Positions 26,300-39,589 of a stretch of 64,000 nucleotides of DNA are shown here, piece after piece. This DNA comes from Epiperipatus broadwayi (Eukaryota; Onychophora; Udeonychophora; Euonychophora; Peripatidae). The stretch is from positions 1-64,000 of the forward strand of contig JAQFVV010007263.1 of NCBI GenBank assembly GCA_028023455.1, given 5' to 3'. Made by a program: the position numbers and the translations under genes. The notes beneath the pieces were generated by a model. It had not been told where the DNA came from and ran no database searches. It worked only from the letters and a program-made list of their open reading frames with translations. Within the stretch, counting starts at the first letter, position 1. The number at the start of each line of letters is the position of its first letter.

Positions 26300-26540
26300 G
26301 AAAGGCAGAGAGAGCGAAAGAGAGAGAGGGAGAGAGACAGAGAAAGAGGGAGAGAGAGAGAGGGAAAGAGATAGAGAGGGAGGGAGAGGGAAAGAGAGAG
26401 AGGGAGAGAGAGGGAGAGAAAGAGGGAGGGAGGGAGAGAGAAGGGGAGAGAGAGAGGGAGGGAGGGAGAGAGAAGGGGAGATAGACAGAGAGAGGGAGGC
26501 AGAGAGAGGGAGAGAGAAAGAGAGGGAGGGAGAGAGAGAA
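26300..26540. repeat. polypurine (GA/GGGA)n tract
   Basis: About 240 bp almost entirely A and G on the plus strand (units GAGA, GGGA, AAGA), broken only by single C or T bases in GCG, GACAG, GATAG and GGCAG. Open frames on both strands (RE-rich on plus, LPLS-rich on minus) are low-complexity artefacts. Such mirror-like purine tracts can form triplex DNA. Confidence 0.95.
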
Positions 26541-27562
26541 CAAAATGGTTAAGTGTTTTGTATTTCTATACAAACAAATATATGAATTATATATATATGT
26601 TCATATATAACATATGCTGGTCTTCTATAAAAATTTATTGAATGTAGATTTATAACATATAGCTTTTGTCTATTATTGTAATTATGCTCCATTGACTTAT
26701 TCACATGATTGCACTGCAATTTAAATATTGGATATAAATATTTATTATAAAATCAGGGATTTAAAAACAAATAAAATAAAATTATTAATTGAACATATTT
26801 ATTCGCGTTTTTATTAGCCCTAAAGTTAAAAAAATTGTCTAACCTGACAACTTTAATATCTAATTTATAATCTGCATAAAATTTTGACTTTTATATTGGG
26901 AAGAATTTAGTTTTAGTTAACTAAAAAAAAAAAAAAAAAAGACGAAAAAAAACAACAACAAAAACTTGTGACTTTCAGAAAAATTGCACAATGAAAAATA
27001 ACAAAAATAATTTCCTAGAAAATCATTGCGCGTTACAATTAATTAATTCTATAGAATGAATGGAAATAGTAATTTTATTGTTAAATATATATTAATATCT
27101 ACATATCTTCAAATGCGGGTAAATTTTTTTTTTATTATTGCTGTTTATACTTGCTTTCAACTTATTAGTAAAAAGACACCATTATTATTCCATTCCTTAG
27201 ACAGAATTTAATTTGTATATATGAAACAATTATTAATATAAAACATTGAAAGTTTGTACTTAGATAACTTTTTATGTTTCCGTTTGGCAGACTTAATGAA
27301 TTAACCTATCATATCAAGAAAAAATTAGAAGTTATATATGTGTGTGTGCATATATAAGTTATATTCCTGGTTAATAAATGATTAGTTGTAATCATTAATT
27401 TATTTATCCATATTAATGGTGTCAAAATTATGAGGGCAGAAGTTTGACTTGTAAAATAAAGTAGAATCAATTTATAATGGTAATGAAGATGAGTGAAAGA
27501 TAAAGACCTGGGCTAACTAATGAATGATAATTTAGCATCAAATGTGCAACTTGAAGATATAT
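26541..27562. other. AT-rich non-coding stretch
   Basis: Nothing recognisable. A poly(A) run at 26,923-26,940 followed by GACG and more A-rich sequence might mark an old retroposon tail. Confidence 0.65.
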
Positions 27563-28868
27563 TATACCATTTATTCATATCTTAGGGGTTTATATGATTT
27601 ATGTTCTTCATATTCAGTGACCAAATTACATTCGATTTGCTAATTCCCTCATTGAAATATGTCCAGTAATTTTATCAACCACAATTATTTTTCCTGGTTA
27701 CCCAACTCACTTACCACAATTAAACTTGAATAATAGTTGAGGACATAACCAGCTTTTAATTTATTTGAAAAGCACCAGAATTCTATACAAGAATCCACTG
27801 ACCTATCCGGAAATCTTTAGTAGTTACTAATATAAAATTGTTTTCTATACCCGAAGGATTGTATTTTCTAATATAGCATGGAAAATTTATTTGGTAAAGT
27901 AATAATTGTTGAATTTAAATAATTTTTATTCTATTAATAACAAATTTAAATAGACAACAACACAAGTTATATTCCTATGATTTATTAAATTATAATTACG
28001 ATTATTTTAAAAACTAAATAAAGAACAACAGTATAAAGCAAATACATTCAAATGGCTATTAAACACTACTGTTTTCTAAGATTTAGATTTTTTTTATAGT
28101 CTGACACAACACAGCATTTGCTATCTTTATAGTTCAAGAAAGTGATCATTTAAATTACAAAATAATGTCTCTTACTAAGTGGAATTGTTCAATTTATAAT
28201 ACCATGTAGATTACCATACCTTTTTATTGTTCTGGGAGGGATCCATTATATCCTCTTATTGCAGCTTGTAGGTAGTTTGGGGTTCAAGACCTAAGTAGGT
28301 GATGGCTACAGTCTCAGCATTTTAAGACTTCAGGAAAGAAGAAACATTAGCAAATAAACTTTTTCTACTCACACGTATTATGACAATTCAATACATTGTT
28401 GAGAGTACTTTGCACAATCTTTATAACTTCATAAAAAATTAATTTTATATTAAACTGTTTTCATTAGAAAATGAAGATCCAAGACTCATGATGCACAATG
28501 TATTTGCTTTTTATACTCTCTGATTTTAGCGAGCCATGCACATCCTGTTTAACCATTTTAACTGTGACAAAATTTAAAGTAATTTTTCCACAAAGTCATC
28601 TTTTTTCCCCTTTGGTGGCCATCTTTGATGATAGCGATGGAATGCTGTGACTTTAGCTTTCAAGTGTTGCTAATTAATTTTGCGCTAAAAATTTATTTTA
28701 TCTTAGCAAAAATTAAAGTAACATTTCATTATTTCCTTTATATCTTCTTTTAAATATATAACTTTGTCTAAAAATAAAATATAATCAGATATTTAAAAGA
28801 AAAGTATTATCTTTTTTTTTGGGAATTTAAATTGTCAATGCAACTTGTACTAAAACAAATACAGTGCA
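27563..28868 (-). repeat. 3' LTR of the 27.6-32.0 kb element
   Basis: 1,306 bp, aligned end to end with the other LTR. The outer end has decayed (TATACCAT where the partner has TGTACAAT). No intact gene inside. Confidence 0.85.
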
Positions 28869-29719
28869 ATACCTCTGTTGTCAATGACAAGAATAATATA
28901 GGGTATTTAACCTTGTTTTTATTTTTAATAAACTTTAACTACTTAATTTATTCCCCTTCTTTTTTTTTATTTATCTGCTGACTATCTATGTGGTATGTGG
29001 CTATGAAACTTATGTTTAGGAGCTTAACATGATGCATCAAACAAGGAATATTGCCATGTTCATGGTATGCATACAATATTCATGTAAGTGCATGATAAGG
29101 AGCCCAAAGCTGACCACATTGGAGCATTGCTCATCCATTATGAGGTTTATCTGCTTGTGGTGATTTGGTCTGCCCTCTCTCTTTTCTAAAAACCTGCTGC
29201 TATTAGCCTGATTATCATTTAAGAATGGTACTACCATACTTAATGAGGTGTAAGAATTTCTGGGCTATGATTTTCTCTTACTTTCATATGCACCTCCCCA
29301 ATCACCACTGATACTCAGCTTATTCTTCCCAACATACTAAAACTTTGTCCTAATCACTATTCAATCTTGTTTATTATTAAAGCATGTCCATAATCTGTAG
29401 GGTTCAAACTCAACCAGTTTATGGTCTACTACTATCTTTTTGAATATGCTGAAGATGTTTGAGGTGATGGTGATCAAGTTGTTTTTCTATGCTCTGACAC
29501 CAGTCTCTCTACTTTACATCAAGCTCTTCCCCCTTGTATTTATCTTGACTTCTAATTTTTTCCTTGGTAATGGAGATATTATATGTATTCCTTTTCCTTT
29601 ATTTTTTAGCAGGGGATCCCTTATCCTTTTTTTTTATTTTCAGAACTATCTGTAAATATCATTGTTTTAAGTTGGAGTTCACCCTTTTGGTTCAGTGTTT
29701 TGTTAACATATTTAACAGT

Positions 29720-30512
29720 TTGTTCACCCTCACCTTATGTTCACCCCACCTATTTTCACCATCTGTTTGATGGTCCTGCATCCTGTGCTGATCAACAGGT
29801 GTCCCACTGTATTGGGAAAATTTTTTATGAATGATCTTGATGATTTGTTTTTTATTTGACATGCCATCTGTGCCTTTGGCTGTACCATCTGTTTCTTAAA
29901 GAAGGGTATATACCACTCCTCTTCCTTGTATCTTTCTTGTGCTACCCTATTTTTCCTGCCTCCTGGTGGTCCTCATTACAATAAGTTTTCACTATTGTTT
30001 AAAATCCTCTGGTTTTTGGAAAAGGGATTCCCACCATACTTGTGTCTCGCCCTGTAAATGACTCATGGCCACCACCAATTTTACATTTTCAGACATCACA
30101 TTTATTGCAAAATAGTTTTTGAGGCTATTTATGTGGGCCATTGGTGATTCTACATCTTGTCCATAAAATGTTTTTATTTTTAAAAATGTGTTAACTATGC
30201 TTGGTGCATTTTTTTTACTTTCTACTACTTTTTTCTCTGGACTCTCTTGCTAGTCTGCTTTTACTTTCCCTGATTCTATACTCTAAGCTTTTTTATTATC
30301 TTCTTGTCTGCAACTTTTTCTAACTATTCTCTCATTTCTTTAAATTTTGCACTAACTTCTTCTTTGAACTTGCTTATTTCTTTTTTAATTTCTTCTTTAA
30401 ATTCCACCAACAGCTCTTTTAATATTTTTCTCATTAATGGCTCCATGTCTTTTATCTTTTTCTTTTTGTCTTTTTCTATGGACTTACTATTTTTTCCACT
30501 TTTTAATTCCAT
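29720..30512 (-). pseudogene. decayed gag (capsid-like) with a possible protease trace
   Basis: Reading from the 5' LTR: a lysine/glutamate-rich, probably coiled-coil N-terminal piece (30,512-30,324, including ELLVEFKEEIKKEISKF), then after stops and a frameshift a capsid-like block at 30,243-29,998: FLKIKTFYGQDVESP, then NYFAINVMSENVKLV, then HLQGETQVWWESLF. The pattern F-G--V--W---L--YF...L-G-A--WW is typical of retrotransposon Gag. Further on, GHLLISTGCRTIKQM (about 29,807-29,765) resembles the LLIDTGA active site of the aspartic protease with D changed to S; this part is uncertain. Two stops and at least two frame changes make it dead. Confidence 0.7.
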
Positions 30513-30756
30513 ATCATTCTATTTCTATCTTGTATATCTTGCTTAGTTTTCATTTTCTTATTATTTATATTTCACTAACACATCTGTTGACATCCTCTCT
30601 AATGCCACTTTACCTTCTGAACTACTTTATTTCCCATCATTTTGCCTATTTTTTTCCCCTACCTCCATATGTGATTTTTTTGGAAACAATGTTTATATTT
30701 AAAATTTTATTCTTTTATAATCCCAATTTCTGTCTCATGTTTTGGGTTACTATTAT

Positions 30757-30774
30757 GACTCATGTTGGATGACA
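30757..30774 (-). promoter_or_regulatory. primer-binding-site-like sequence
   Basis: Minus strand TGTCATCCAACATGAGTC lies one base inside the 5' LTR end. From memory, the lysine-tRNA(1,2) site is TGGCGCCCAACGTGGGGC: 12 of 18 positions agree, and most mismatches are C-to-T or G-to-A. Confidence 0.6.
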
Positions 30775-30775
30775 T

Positions 30776-32032
30776 TGTACAATCCATCAATATCTTAGGG
30801 TTTATATGATTTATGTTCTTCGTATTTGGTGACTAAATTACATTCAATTTGCTAATTCCCTCATTCAAATATGTCCGGTAATTTTATCAAGTGCAATTTT
30901 ATTTCCTGGTCACACAGCCCTCTTCATGTAATTAAACTTAAATAATAACTGAGGATATAACCAGCTTTTAATTTATTTGAAAGGTGCCAGAATTCTATAC
31001 AAGAATTCATTAGCCTACCCTCTATCTTTATTAGTTATTATTAGAAAATTATTTGCTACATCCGGAGGATTATATTTTCTAATACAGCATCAGCAGTTTA
31101 TTTGATAAAGTAATTATTGTTGAATTTAAATAATTTTATCCTATTAATAACAAATTTAAATAAACAACAATGCAAGTTATATTCCTATGATATATTAAAT
31201 TACATTTATGATTATTTTAAAAACTAAATAGAGAATAACAGTATAAAACAAATAAATTCAAATGGCTATTAAACACTATTTTTTTCTAAGATTCAGATTC
31301 TTTTTTTTTATAGTCTGACACAACACAGCGTTTGCTATCTTTGTAGTTCAAGAAAGTGATCACTTAAATTATGAAATAATGTCTCTTTCTAATAAGTGAA
31401 ATTCCATACATGCTTTTTTGTTCTGGGAGGGATCCATTATACTTTCTTATCACAGTTTGTAGTTAGTCTGGGGTTCAAGATTTAGGTAGGTGATGGCTTT
31501 GCTACTTCAGGAAGGAAGAAACATTATCAAATGAACTTTATCTACTCACACATATTACAACAATTCAGTATGCTGGTGAGAGTAGCTGGATGCAATCTTT
31601 ATGATGTCATAGAAAATCAATTTTATATTAAATGGTTTTCTTTAGAAGATGAAGATCTAAGATTCCTGATGCACAATGCATTTTCTTTTTATACGCCCTC
31701 CCTGATTTTAGTCAACTGCACACATCCTGTTAACACTTTTTAATTTTGACAAAATTTAAAGTAATTTTGTCTACAAAGTCATCTTTTTTCCCCTTTGGTG
31801 GCTAGCGTTGATGATGACAATGGAATTCTGTGACTTTAGTTTTCAACTTTGTTATTCGCTTTATATCTTCTTTTTAATCTCTTTAACTTACAAAAAAAAT
31901 ATATAACTTAAGTTGTCTAAAAAAATAAGACAATCAGATATTTAAAAAAAAAATATTATTTTCTCTTCTGGAATTTGGTAGTTTAAAATTCTAAATTGCC
32001 AATGCAACTTGTACTGAAACAAATACAGTACA
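30776..32032 (-). repeat. 5' LTR of the 27.6-32.0 kb element
   Basis: 1,257 bp, collinear with 27,563-28,868. An open frame at 31,531-31,743 on plus is not preserved in the partner LTR and is not taken as a gene. Confidence 0.85.
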
Positions 32033-32507
32033 ATATATTAACCTTTAACTAAGATTTAAAGTTTATAATCTAAACAAGGGATAATAATCATTAATGTATT
32101 TTATTTATCTTGAAGTGATTATCTCAAAGTTTAAAACGTGCAGAAAGTTTGATACTTGAAAATCAAAGTACAATTAATATATAATCTTTCTCTTAATCTG
32201 CCCAATGCTACAAGTACTCTTATATATATTGTAATGAGAAAATGTATACTAAATTGATAAATTGTTAAATTATTTAATGTGCACCAATTTAGAGCAACCT
32301 CATAAAATAATGAAGTCTTTTATATCTTTAAAATGAGAAATTGTATAAAAGTAATTAATTATACATGTAAAACAAAATGTTTTAACGTTTATTTCCTAAC
32401 AAATCTATAAATCTTTTATTATAAAATAATTATAATTATTGTTAATTTTTTTTTCTTTTTCACATTGTTTATAATAATAAAACACAACGATTAACTATGT
32501 TTATAGT

Positions 32508-32605
32508 TAGTATTTAATCTTTTTTTTTTTTTCATGAGTCATAGCATCGGCCGGGAAGCGGACCCGAATCTCTCGACCACCAATGCTTGACTAGTATTTA
32601 ATCTT
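32508..32605 (-). mobile_element. tRNA-derived SINE, family member 2, with 14-bp target duplication
   Basis: Insert 32,522-32,591 between perfect repeats TAGTATTTAATCTT (32,508-32,521 and 32,592-32,605). On minus it reads CAAGCATTGGTGGTCGAGAG, then a B-box-like GGGTCCGCTTCCC, the family motif GATGCTATGACTCATG and an A tail. Compared with the other members, about 40 bp of the head between A and B boxes is missing. Confidence 0.85.
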
Positions 32606-33485
32606 GTGAAAGGAAACTACTGTTTACACATGCGCTATTAGATTGATATTAAATTTACATACACTCACCGTCAATAAGTGTTTTTGTACAATGTCAAAAG
32701 CAAACAATCATAAAAAAAAAGAGGGTAAAATTTATTTAACTTTTTTTAAAGATCATTTTAAATTGAAAATAGCTTTTTTAAAAAAATTTCTTATTATTAT
32801 TTGAATTTACTAGTTTTTAAAGCTATAAACATGATTATGAAATTAGTATTTAGCAAGATTTAGGTTAAGAAGTCTAGCTTAAACATTATCCAATAAATAA
32901 TGGATTAGAAATAGGAAGTTGGAAAATATAGTGTTTCAAATGCATATTATTTTTTAAACTTTATAATACATTTTTACTGTAATTTGAGTCTGACTTGTCA
33001 GGCTTGTCTGCATTTATGATTGGATATGTTTAATTTTAAATTAAGTTTAATCTCAAAGAAATATACTATCAAAAATGTTTGTTCATAAAATGATCAGTAA
33101 AATGATCAACTGAAAGTAGTATTTCAATCAATTTAAAAACTGAAAAAAAAATTGAAAATAGATTAATACATATTTGATTCCGAGAGCTCTAAATCTGAAT
33201 AGAACAAGTAAAAGAAATAATACTGACACAAATTTTAATTTCACATCTTTTTTGCCACACATTTTCCTACAATCAAGAAATGAGAAATAGGAAATTATTA
33301 ATGAATTAAAGCAGACAAGATTTCTATAGTTTGAAATATTTAATAGTATTTTCATGGTAAAATAAACATAAAAATGCTAAAATAGTTTTAAAATTATGTT
33401 CAAGCATATTAAACTAATTTAAGAAATTTAATACTAATATTTTATGTTAGGACATTAAAAATATGAATTATATATAAATTTTAAA

Positions 33486-33524
33486 TCTCTCTCTCTCTCT
33501 CTCTGTGTGCGTGTGTGTGTGTGT
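33486..33524. repeat. (CT)n(GT)n microsatellite
   Basis: About 19 bp of CT followed by about 20 bp of GT with one C interruption. Confidence 0.95.
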
Positions 33525-34150
33525 AAATAAAGAGATTAAATCACTCTCTCCCAGGTTAAGAATTAAAAACATTCTAAATGTTGAACAAAGAATCAAAAAT
33601 AGAATGAATCCACATATTCTTAGAGCTCTAATGTTTATTAGCATATCAATGTCAACATTATTGATAATTTAGAGTTATATCAGTTAATTAGAATATGGCA
33701 TTTAATAGGTATTAAACTGATAATCAATTATACAAGGCTAAAAACAAAGTCTTTTAATCACCCTGTTTATAATGATTAATGATTTAATATGTAAACATTA
33801 AAGTAAACATGGTTCAAAAAATATATGGTTCAAAGAATAAATAACACAGATTATTTGCAAATAAACAAGAAATGAGATGAGCTTCCAATGAGTTATTTAA
33901 CGTAAATAAATTCTTCAAAAACAATTGATATGTCTTTTAACATTTGTTCTTATATAGACTTAGTTTAATTACATAATTTTAAGTGAGAGAGTGAATTTGA
34001 TTGATTGATTATATATATTTATAGAATAAATTATAACCATCATTATGAACTAAAACAGATATAAAAACTAATGCTAAAAGACAAATGATATCACATGTCT
34101 TTTATAGAATTTATTTACATTATATAACTCATTAGAAGCTTCAATTACTT

Positions 34151-34152
<2 letters not shown>

Positions 34153-34229
<77 letters not shown>
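34153..34229. repeat. (TA)n microsatellite
   Basis: 77 bp of uninterrupted alternating TA. Confidence 0.95.
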
Positions 34230-34232
<3 letters not shown>

Positions 34233-37200
34233 ATATTCCAATGGGCTGATGTATTAATTTTACCCTGAATTGTCAAGAATGTTGACAAGAGTATTATTGC
34301 CAGTTGAAAAATCTATGTTTATCTAAAAAAAACCAGAATAAGGGTAAAGTACCTCAAACTCAACCATGTACAAGATACACAGGTCAGGTACATCATAGAT
34401 TCTGCTCTATTTACTCATAACCCCAAATCTAAGACATAATCAACAACATTTCCCAAAGATCATATCGTACACTTTTAGTTTTACTGTCCCAGAGCAAAGC
34501 TTTAGAGCATATGATTGAGGATGATGATGATGGTTCAATGAGACCTTGAGTGGCCCCTTGTATTTAACTTAGTTTATAAGTAACAAAGAAAATGAAAAAT
34601 AATTAAAGAATTTGAACATTTAAAAATTTTATATATAGACCATTTAAATATTAATTTACAATTCCTCAAGCTCATGGACTAGTTGCATACATTCGTTTCT
34701 TACAGATATATAAGTTTAAAATAGATCGCATAATGTGGTAACTACATATATAGATAAGCAGCGATCATTTTCTTAACCTTTTATGTTATTTACAAAATTA
34801 TTAGATTAAAGTATTATACCAACACAAAAGAAATCAATGACAATGGATTTAGTAAATTAAAGTTTCTGTTCATATTTATTACAAAGGGATGTTTCAATTA
34901 GCATATTTAAAATTTTACAGTCTAATTGTATAACAAAAACAAAAAAATAACAATATTATCTTTTTATGATTGTTTTTCTTTTCACTAAAAAATGTCAAAA
35001 GAATATAAAGAAAATCTTGGCATTATTACATGGTTTAAACTGACAAGAAACAACCTACTATTTTGCCATTTTGTTTATAGTGGTGAATGTTCATCAAACA
35101 ATATCTTTACCTATAATTAGGTAGACCTGACTGAAACAGTGTACAGTAATTTATAATTACATTACAACATTTAGAGTGTAAGTGATTAAAATATCGGTCC
35201 ATTATCATGCATATGATCTCAGCATTTAAATATTATAGTTTATCATGCTTATAGTGAAATAAAATCATGATCTAATAAAAAAATAAATTGAATTAACCAA
35301 GGGTAGAAATAGAATTAGTTACTTAGGCTGAATATTTTCGAAATTAAAGAATCATTTCTTTATGGCTTATATAGTAGACAGGTATGAAAATAAAGAACAA
35401 AATTGGGGTAATAACATGAATGCATAAGACAAATTTTTTTTTTTAACCCCCCCTTTTGAACTATCAGGTAACAATATGACAGTCGTTTTACTAGTCACTC
35501 GTACTCCTACTGCCACAAAGAAAAAGGGTTGGTATGTCCTTGATACCATGGAATGATACCGAATGAAGAGATGTTTTATTGGGGTCCCATGTCCAGCATA
35601 TGGATATCATGAAGACTACTTTTAACTACCTCACTTATCCTCTGGAACACATCAGTATGTAATATTGGGAACAAGATAAAAACATGACCTCTAAAATAGA
35701 TACCTAACACCCTCAGCATTAATTTACTAACCCGATTAAATTATACATTATAAGAACATATGGATAATTATTATTAGGGAGCCTTAAATAGTCTAATACA
35801 GCATAAAGATCTACATGCACAACCAATTCTTTTATGTGAAAGCATTCTATTGAAATGTATAATGAATGATGACTATATTTTAGTAGATTACTTCCCCCTC
35901 TCTTGCATTTTAGTTCTGAAAACCTTGCATGACAATGACTGATGCTGTTCAGTAGCACTGATACTAGGCCAATTATGATAAATAAAATAAAAAAACATCT
36001 CATTCTAGAATCATTAGTTAACATTAAACCTAATTACTACTGGAAACACATTTTTATTAAATATATCTAACACAACTCCACAAGTGAGTGAGAGAGAAGA
36101 AATTACTTTCTTTTAATTAATTTCTTTATTCAACTCCCTTTTTTATTTATATTTTTCTTTTTAGTATATTTTGCTTGAACACAAAATTATCCTCTGAAAA
36201 TCTCCACTATTGAAGTTGGTCTAATAAGATCTAGAAAATTATACTATGAGATTAACAAAATAATACATAATATAGTGAAATAATAATTATTTTAAAATAT
36301 ATAAAATTTTGTGAGCTTGAGTAAAAAAAAATTATGGACAAATTAGATTGGGTTACAGAGTCGATTATTGGCATTATATTATATACTTTGTACTTAGAGA
36401 TCAACATTTAATTATAGACATTTAAATTAATATTAATTTAGAGAAGATATCTTTTAAATAAAATTTAAATATAAGACAGTATCTGAAGTCTTGGCAGTTC
36501 ATAGATATCATTACCTCAGAATTTCCTGGAATGATGATATGGGCAAATTCTTATGGCTTGCTGCATTTTTCAGGGATAGGACTATAGCGGTACCATATCT
36601 AGGATATAAGATCTGGAGAAAAAAGGTGGCAATGTTTTCTTCCTACTCACTTTTCATCTTTGGGTTCAAAACTAGTGTAGTTACTGTTGAAAACTCTATT
36701 AATGACTGTACTCTTCTCCTTGTTCAAACTCCCTTACTTATATTCTGACTCCAGAATTTCGACTATTTGCTGCCTGAAGCAATCTTCTCATACATATCCT
36801 GCCTGGGACAAAAGAGACATGCATTCATTTATATATATTTTTAAAAAATTAAACCTTAATAAGGATCAATATTTTATTTTTGGGCAATCTTGTATTATCT
36901 TTTTTTCTCAAAACAAATTTAAACAATATAGAATTTTCATTAATGGGCTAATGGAAATTCCAAAAATAATCCCTATCATGGCATAGATCTTCTTGGTATG
37001 CCATCTTGGATTCTATACTGAATAATAAAACAAATAGAAAAAAATAAAAACTCTGTTTAAATTAAAATATTCATGGAATTTTCTTATTAAGATACATTAT
37101 GTTGTTATATAAAAAAATTATATACACATATTATTTAAAACACATTATGAGAATTAGTATCTAAATACATTTATAATAACAATACTAAAAAACCATTTGT

Positions 37201-39589
37201 ATAGAATGCATCTATATATGTATACATTATTATTTATACTTTCATGTACTTGGGTTGAAATTGAACCCTTAAATAAGTGGATGGGCAGAATAAACCATAA
37301 AATGAAAATCTGAATCAGATTTACCATTTCAGTATTACTATTAACATCAGAGCTCCAACAGTAGGTGAATTCATTTTTTTCTTGATCATTTCTTCAACAT
37401 TTAGACTGCTTTTAATTTATAATCTGAGGGAGGGAGATTTACTCCCTTTATTTATATATATATATACATTGATCTATGCTTAATTTAATGTTTACATATT
37501 AAATCTTATTAATATATATATGTATGTGTCTTGCTTTATAAAAAAATGTCAAATAATTAATCGCTTTAAAAAATCATATAATATGGAGCACCAGAAGTAA
37601 GAGATTGCAAACCTTTAATATTTCTTCACTTCTTTCTACTAAGATTACATATCATTTTTGTATGTGGAAATTTTAATTTTTTAAGTTATTATTATATTAT
37701 CTATTTTTTGCTTAATTTTTACATCTTTTTATCATTTAATATTTTTCTTAGAATGGCTATATTATATTTCTTATATATATCTTCTATTCATATGAATTTA
37801 TTTTTTTATATCCTTGGCAATTTGCTTTTGTTTTAGCTTATTAAATAGGTGGTATAATTTGTTATGCTTTTAAATACTTTATTTTAAGTAAACACATTAA
37901 ATGTTGTATACAGTATTTACTTTATTGAATGTTAATTATCACGTGTCACGATTTAGGGAAAAAACCATTTTTATTCTTTAAAATTAGCTCAAAAACATTA
38001 AATTAACATTATAAAATTTCAGTTAACTTGCGAAGTTATTGCAATAATCAACAGTATGTAAATATCAAAGCTTAATTTCGAATAAAATTATATTTTTAGT
38101 TCAGTATCGTCACGTAAATACGAGAGCAATCAGCTTAGGGCATTGACGATTTTCACATTTAGTTGTCTTTTTAAAAATTAATTCATTCTTTATAAAATTA
38201 AAAAAAAAATGTTTTTATTATTTTGTTTTTTAAAATAGTGATATGCCATCATTTTAAAATTTGCATCCTATTAAAAATGTTAATCATAATTTAAAAATTC
38301 TAACATCTCTTGCAATTTGAGTTTACTTTAATTTATTAATTAACATCCATGTTTAAATGTTAGTATTAACTAAAGTGGAATACTAGTTTCATGCTCCCCA
38401 ATGATTTTGAATAATTAACATAAAATGCTAATTGAAAAAACAACAAGAAGATTAACATGTTGTCAAAAATAACAAGAGTTTATATAAATATGTTTAAATT
38501 TTTGGTATTTTTTTTTTCAATTTTTTAAAAGTTAATGAGATGTCAAATTTAAATTATTATATGCATATTACAACAAGATCAAAAACATAGAAAAGGTTAA
38601 TAACATTATTACCTTAAGGCTTATAGTCTTTTTTATACCTTGCAGTGTTTAAGAAATTAATATAGCAATAACAAATACTATTATAAAATTGCTTGTGGTT
38701 TTAGATTTAAAGTTTAATTTGGGTTAGTGAAGATGAATAAAAGCAAAGTCTACTTACACAATAATTGAATACAATTAATGATTAAATTATTAAATGTTTT
38801 TTTCATACACTAAATCATCATCATGGTTCACTCGTAAGTGAAGAGGAGCTTTCTGAAGCCAGAAAAAGACCCTCAAGGTAGAATAAAAGTAAAAAAAATA
38901 AAACATGGCTAAACAACTCTAATATCAACAAAAATAGAATGAGATAACTACGTTTAATCAAAGAATGAAAATATGGCTTGTACTGTTAATGCAGAGAGAT
39001 GTGATTCAAGACGGAATCTAAAAGAAAATGAAGAAAAAATGAGAAAAATAATGATGACCTTAATTTTGTATCTACATCTTTCATTTAATACAAAACAATC
39101 ACAATTATATCAAATTGCAAAGTAAATCGTGATATCTCATGTATACTTTATATCAACAACATGTTTATTACATCTTTAAGTGAAAGATTTTTTTAAAAAT
39201 AACTTCTTGAAACTCACACACATATACTTTTGTTTTAAGCTTTTGCACAGATTATTTTTATATAGTTTTACTGTAATTAGTTCAGAAAAAAATTATGTAA
39301 TTTTAATTAATATCACTGGAATAAAAAGTAAAGAAAATTAAAAAAAATAATGAAGACTCGATTAAATTATATATATAATTTTTTTTATTAAACAGAATAA
39401 GAAACTAAATTATAATCCCTGCAGCTTGGAACTACTAAAAAATCTATAAAGAAATATTATTTTTTTGTTTTAAATAATAATTTATTTAAAACAATACATA
39501 ATAAAGAAAAAGTATTATCAAATAAAAATATGATGCATAACCATTTTATTTTATAATTAATAATATGCTGATACGTTGAAGTTGCGATG

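Larger units (their letters stand above)
27563..32032 (-). mobile_element. LTR retrotransposon, Gypsy-like by primer site and Gag, with no pol
   Basis: Two same-orientation repeats of about 1.3 kb (27,563-28,868 and 30,776-32,032) flank 1.9 kb. Read on the minus strand, the LTRs begin TGYACTGTATTTG and the 5' LTR ends TTGTACA. Beside it (complement of 30,757-30,774) lies TGTCATCCAACATGAGTC, which differs from the lysine-tRNA primer site, as I recall it, mainly by transitions. The element is flanked by ATAT on each side (27,559-27,562 and 32,033-32,036), a plausible short target duplication. The interior encodes a broken gag and a trace of protease but no reverse transcriptase or integrase, so this copy is non-autonomous or internally deleted. 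LTR divergence and decayed CpGs suggest an old insertion. Confidence 0.85.
32606..39589. other. long AT-rich non-coding stretch
   Basis: No gene can be supported. GC-richer patches at 34,360-34,570, 35,450-35,720 and 36,490-36,830 may be repeat relics. A minus-strand frame at 35,719-36,024 begins with a hydrophobic signal-like segment (FFILFIIIGLVSVLL) followed by four cysteines, but I recognise no family and chance is likely in such AT-rich DNA. Confidence 0.6.

Noticed and set aside
26196-26573. Overlapping frames rich in R/E (plus) and L/P/S (minus)
   Set aside because: Both come from the polypurine tract. Low complexity, no domain.
36491-36986. Overlapping plus-strand frames of 85 and 99 codons
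   Set aside because: Composition is a little less AT-driven than the surroundings, but no motif, no family and no splice context could be recognised.
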